Shown piece after piece: positions 51,201-57,200 of a stretch of DNA of 64,000 nucleotides. How positions within the stretch are numbered: the stretch's first letter is position 1; every line of letters begins with the position of its first letter. The stretch is from Theropithecus gelada (taxonomy: Eukaryota; Chordata; Mammalia; Primates; Cercopithecidae), in NCBI RefSeq assembly GCF_003255815.1, contig NC_037668.1:12780017-12844016 (forward strand), read 5' to 3'. The notes under the pieces are model-generated. The model was given only the letters and a program-made list of their open reading frames with translations, did not search any database and was not told where the DNA came from. The position numbers and the translations under genes are program-made.

Positions 51201-54200
51201 TATGTTTTAATTTCTCTTACGTGTATATTTAGGGGTAGAATTGCTGTGTCATATGCTAAGTATATGTTTAACCTTTTAATTTATTTATTTATTGAGACGG
51301 AGTCTCGCTCTGTCGCCCAGGCTGTAGTGCAGTGGCGTGATCTCAGCTCACTGCAACCTCTGCCTCTCAGGTTCAAGCAGTTCTCCGCTCAGCCTCCCAA
51401 GTAACTGAGATTACAGAGACATGCAACTACGCCCAGCTAATTTTTTTGTATTTTTAATAGAGACAGGGTTTCACTATATTGGCCAGGCTGGTCTTGAACT
51501 CCTAACCTCGTGATCCGCCTGCCTCAGCTTCCCAAAGTGCTAGGATTACAAGCATGAGCCACTGCGACCGGCCTATGTTTAGCCTTTTAAAGAACTACCA
51601 GACTTTCCCAAAACAGCAGCAACAGTTTACATTCCTGTCAGCAGGGGATGCATGTTCCTATTTCTCCACATCCTCACCAACTTGTTATTAACTTTTTTAT
51701 TATAGCCATCCTCATGGGTGTGACAGTGATGTCTCTCTTGTTCTTAATATTGGTAACTTGTGACTTCCCTCTTTTGTCTTTATCAGTCTAGTAGAAGTTT
51801 ATTGATTTTATTGAACTTTTCAAAGAACCAACTGCTGGGTTAGTTTTCTCTCATTTTCTGCTATTTCATTGATTTCTGCTCTGGTCTTTGTTATTTCCTT
51901 TCTTCTGCTTATTTTGAGTCTTTTTTTCCTAATTTCTCAAGATGGAAACTAAGATCATTGATTGGAGACCTTTGCTGATGTAGGGGTTTTAATGCTGTAC
52001 ATTTCTTGCTATGTACTGCTGTACTAGATCTCACAAATTTTAATGAATCGTATTTCTCATTCAATTCAAAATGCTTTCTAATTTCCCTTTGATTTCTTCT
52101 CTGATTCATGGGTGATTTAGAAGTGTGTTATAAAATATTTGAGGATCTTCCAAATATTATTCTCTAATTGATTTCTAATTTAATTTCATGTGGTCTAAGA
52201 ACATGTTTTGTATGATATGAATCTTTTAAATTATTGACCTGTTTTCTGTCCCAGATAGAATATGGTGATAAATGTCCTACATGTATGTGAGTAGAATATG
52301 TATTCTGCTCTTGTTGGCAGGAGTGTTCTGTAAATGTCAATTACATCAAATTGATTGATGGTATTTATTAGAGTTTCTGACTAATTTTATTAATTATTGA
52401 GAGAGGGGATCCACCTATTGTTGTGGATTTGTCCATTTTTTATTTCTATCAGTTTTGCTTTATGTGTTTTGAAGCTCTGTCATTAGGTATATAAACATTT
52501 AGAATCATTATGTACCCCTTATTGAAATGATCCTGTTATCGTTCTGAAATGTCCCTTTAATACCTGGCAGTATTTTTGCTATGAAGTCTACTTTGTCTGG
52601 CATTAATATAGACATTCTGGCTTTCTTTTAATGATTGGTGTTAGCATAATATATTTTTCCACCCTTTTACTTTTAACCTATTTGTATATTTATTAAAGTG
52701 GGCTTTTCGTAAGGAATATATAGTTGGGTCTTGCATTTTTATCCAATCTAACAATCTCTGCCATTTTGTTGACATGTTTAGACCAAAGATCAGCAGTCTA
52801 TAGCCCACAGGCCAAACCTAACCACTGCCTGCCTTTGGAAATAAAGTTTTATTGGAACACAGCCAAGTCCATTCATTTGTGTATTGTCTGTGGCTGCTGT
52901 CACACTCCAGTGGCAGAGTTTGCTCACCTATTATGCAGACCATTTACATTTCATGTGATTATTGATGTGGTTGGATTTTTTTTTTATGTGGTTGGATTTT
53001 AAACTACTGTGTTGCTATTTCTTTTCATTGGTCCCATCTGTTCTTTTCTCCCTTTTTCCTTTTTTTAAACTGCCATCTTGGGGATTAATTGGGTATTTTT
53101 CATTATTCCATTTGATATCGTTTGTTGACTTATTAGCTGTAACTCTTTTTTTATTATTATTGTAGTATTTGCTGTTAGAGCATTCAGAAAACCACAAGGA
53201 ATGACCCTAGGATGTCTTGATTCTCTTAATCTGACTCAATCTACCAGAATGTTACCTTTCTGGCTCCTGATAAATTAAGGCATACTGCCATAGCTTTATT
53301 TCCCTTGACTGTTTACAGAAAAGAAAGATGGAGTAAATAGGGACTTTTGTTTGCCTATATATGAGTATCCAAAATAGATTTCCTATATATGATTTGGATT
53401 AAGAGTAGAACTGCATTTTTAGGAGCATTGACCTGTAAGATGTAGTGATTAATTCATTAGTTTGAGTCACTTTTTGAAATAGTAAGTGATTGTTAAGATG
53501 CTCCAATGTAAAAATCTGCATCTTTGCAGGCTACCATCAATATTGTTTTTGATCGAGTTGGGAAAACGGATCCTGTCACAAGAGGCATTGAGATCACTGT
53601 GAATTATCTGGGAATCCAATTTGATGTAAGTGTTATATCAGGATTCAAGATCCTGGTTTGTCATGTTTCTTTCTCTTTTATCTGCTATAACTTATCATTG
53701 TTAAGATTCTAATTTGTATGCTTTAGGTATTTGCTTCTGCTTTTGTTCTTCCCATTCACCTCTGTATATTTTGACGTATTCATATGGAAAATTTTTATAT
53801 TTTGATGTATTCACATGGAAAATTTGTAAAAGGCCAAGATTCTCTGTCTTAACATAAAGCCAGAAGTAATGACTGATACTTAATATTGTCATGGATGCTG
53901 ATTATTTCTACAGCTGCTCCTCTGCTTCTCTATAGCCAGCTACCAGTTTAGCATTTTCTCCCCACCAAAGTATTCAAATACTTCCCTCTGTGATTCTTGA
54001 TGAGCTCTTCAAACGTACAACTCACCTTTGATGCCCCAGTGGAAAATTAACTACTAATTAGTGTTCCATGTTAGAGCTGAAACGATTTCTGCTGTTAGAA
54101 ATGATCTTTATCAATTAATGTGGACCTAGGGCTAAAGATGGTAACTGTCACCTCTGTACAAAGTTGTTTTTTTAAATTGGCTTTTTACTGTTTCCTAATA

Positions 54201-57200
54201 CCACTGTCATAAATACACCCTTGTTGTAATTGAAGTTCAGTGTATTTATTCATAAACCAGAGCCAATGACTCAGGCTGAATAGCACTTTAATGGTAAGAC
54301 CAATGTCATATAATAGTCCCAGTATAGGCCATTTAGCTGTGCTGTCAACCTAGCCACAGACTGCATGCTACCCCCAGCCATCCATCCCAGCCAGACATGC
54401 CCCTGATCTCAAAAGGACTTGGATAAAATGAAAATGCACCAGAGCAAACTGAGCCCCAATCCTTGAGAAACAGCTCAATGTACATGTTTCTTGATGCTAG
54501 ATCAATTGTATATCCTCTTTGAGTGTGAAGGAGCATGGTATCTTTTATTCAAGTAGTATATAAATTATATTAAGTATGCTTTACAGGCCAGGCACTACTG
54601 TGGCTCACATCTGTAGTCCCAGCACTTTGAGAGGCCAAGACAGATCACTTGAGTCCAGGAGTTCAAGACTAGCCTGGGCAACATGGTGAAACCCCATCTC
54701 TAGAAAAAATATAAAAATTAGTTGGATATGGTGGCATGCACCGGTAGTCCCAGCTACGCAGGAGGCTGAAGCAGGAGGATCACTTGAACCGGGGAGGCAG
54801 AAGTTGCAGTGAGCTGAGATAGTGCCACTGCACTCTATTCTGGGCAATAGAGTGAGACCCCTGTCTCAAAAAACAACAAAAAGTATGCTTTGCTATTGTT
54901 GCATTTGTGTTTTCTTAAGTGTTTTACTGGGCTGAGTTTTTAGCAATGCTTCTCCTTTTCTGTACTTTCTGAGGATACTTAGATGGTCATGTGTATATTC
55001 CATCTACAATTCATCTGTTTATGCCATATTTTGTAATTCTGAATAACAAATCTTTTAGATGTTAGTAATAGCAGCTCCCTTGCAGATACTTTTCAGAACT
55101 GAATCAAACACAGGGTCCCAAAACTCCTTCTCACTATGAAGCAATGCAGGAGGAGAAAAAGGTATCATGTGGTTCCAGTGAAATTCAGCTATTTCCTGGA
55201 ATTTAGCTGAGAATGTCTATATATTCCTTTATTATAAAAAGAAAGATTCCTTGAAGTTTTGGTGGTTAGGGAACTATTATTCATAGACACTGAAAGTAAT
55301 CAAGCTATTATTTACTTTCCTTTTAATTCCTGCTTTTCATTTATCACAGTAAAACTGTATCATTAGTTCTGTTTCTTCTGATTTATTAGTGTTATTTTTA
55401 TCACTCCTCGGTACTTGCTGCCAGGCATGGTGACTCATGCTTGTAATACCAACACTTTGGGAGGCTGATATGGGAGTATTGCTTGAGCCCAGGAGTTTGA
55501 GACCAGCCTGGACTACATAGCAAGACCCTGGCTCTAAAAAAAAATTTTTTTTTAATTTTAAGGTTTAATTAAGTCTGCTAATTAAGATATCTACTGCAGT
55601 CTTTCTGTAGTTGTTTTATTTGCCACTTACTTGCTTTCCTCTCTCCCTTAAGAAAAAAAAATCAGGTAGGGTCTAATGAAGTTCCCTCTCACAGTCACGT
55701 AAATGATCAGGATATAGCTTTTACTTAGCCTTTACATCTCTCTGAACAGAGGTTTAGTAGCTGTTTTTTCTTCCTATCATGGTGGCAGGTGAAGTTTTGG
55801 TCCCAACACATTTCCTTCATTCTTGTTGGAATAATCATCGTTACATCCATCAGAGGACTGCTGATCACTCTTACCAAGGTGTGTTTTATCACAGTGTTAA
55901 AAAGTACTGCTTATCATTTGTTTAATTAAATGTGGTACCAGCTGGGTGTGGTGGCTCATGCCCGTAATACCAACACTTTGGGAGGCTGAGGTGGGCGGAT
56001 CATGAGGTCAGGAGATGGAGACCATCCTGGCCAACATGGTGAAACCCCATCTTTACTAAAAATACAACAAATTAGCTGGGTGTGGTGGCACATGCCTGTG
56101 GTCCCAGTTACTTGGGCGGCTGAGACAGGAGAATCACTTGAACTTGGGGGGTGGGGATTGCACTGCACTCCAGCCTGGTGACACAGCAAGACTCCGTCTC
56201 AAAGAAAAAAAATGGTACCATGAGATAATTTTACCTAATTAAGAATTCTGCCTCCTGAGACTTTAAACAGTCCCAAGGATTTAAAAGACATACAACCGAA
56301 TTTTTAAAAAGTTAAACTACTACATAAGTTGTTGGCAATATATTTACATCATATACCAATTATAGATAAGTACATTCACTAAAGGCAATAGAGAAAGATA
56401 TGGTTCTGTTTTGTTCACTGATATGTTATCAGTATCTAGAACAGAACCTAGCACATGGTAGGCAGGTATTCAGCAGATATTTGAGACTGGAAGAATAATT
56501 GTGAGAATCACTTGTAGAGAAGATATGGAAGTAGGGGGACAGAATATAGCAAGTCCTCAATGTCATCAATAAGTTCTTGGAAACAGCGGCTTTAAGTAAA
56601 ACTATATACCAAGTCCTCAAAAAAATGTTTCATTCAACATTTCATTATAATGCTGATGAGAAAAATGTAGTTTTGTTGTACGTCATTTCACTTAAAATCT
56701 CAGTTTCCAAGATCCTATAAATGGCATTAAGTAAGGACCTACTGAATTCGACTATTTTCTAATCAATGTAGGAAGACTTCACGGAGGTGGAAAGTGAGTC
56801 CTCTCTGGTAGGAAAGGTAGGGATTTAAAATCCAGGAGCTTTTGAATGAAAGAAGAGGTTGGGACGGGAAGGGATCTGCAGGCATCTAGCTGAGTTTTAG
56901 ACAGAGCACAGGAGCCTAGTAACAATTACAAACACTGAGTGGGCTGGAGTGATCTGACTTAATGTTTATAGTGATGTTAAGTCACATGTGTCACATAGTT
57001 TCTGAAGTGTGATAGCGATAGGAATCCTTTCATATGTTATGTAAAGAACTTACCTCCGGGGGAAACTGTAACTTTTTCTGCAGTCTATTTTAAGTCTCTT
57101 CTTTATAGGCTTAATCATATGAATTGTTCTATACAGGATTGTGGCATCGAAGAGACACTTTCAATCAAATGTTAACCATATTTCTTATTGTTCATGACAC

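Larger units (their letters stand above)
49880..51722 (-). mobile_element. Second old L1 3' end inserted in the first, with four Alus
   Basis: 'tataacaggtttattgaaat' opens an L1M 3' end on the minus strand. Pieces between Alus (50364-50421, 50738-50885, 51178-51279, 51574-51720) keep its order. After 51722 the outer L1 resumes ('gtgatgtctctcttgttctt'). Confidence 0.7.
38682..53529 (+). other. GPR89: GPR89 intron 10, nested transposon stack
   Basis: 14.8 kb. After 38,682-38,935 (plain) come an Alu with a CTAT repeat, plain sequence to 39,835, two Alus at one site, a solo LTR in the second, then 12 kb of L1 with Alus and a hAT element to about 53,180. The final 350 bases before exon 11 look unique. 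Confidence 0.88.
53626..55788 (+). other. GPR89: GPR89 intron 11
   Basis: Holds an Alu (54586-54880) and a partial Alu (55420-55543). A 33-base repeat 'atatggaaaatttttatattttgatg' type stutter lies at 53770-53827. The rest is unremarkable. Confidence 0.85.
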
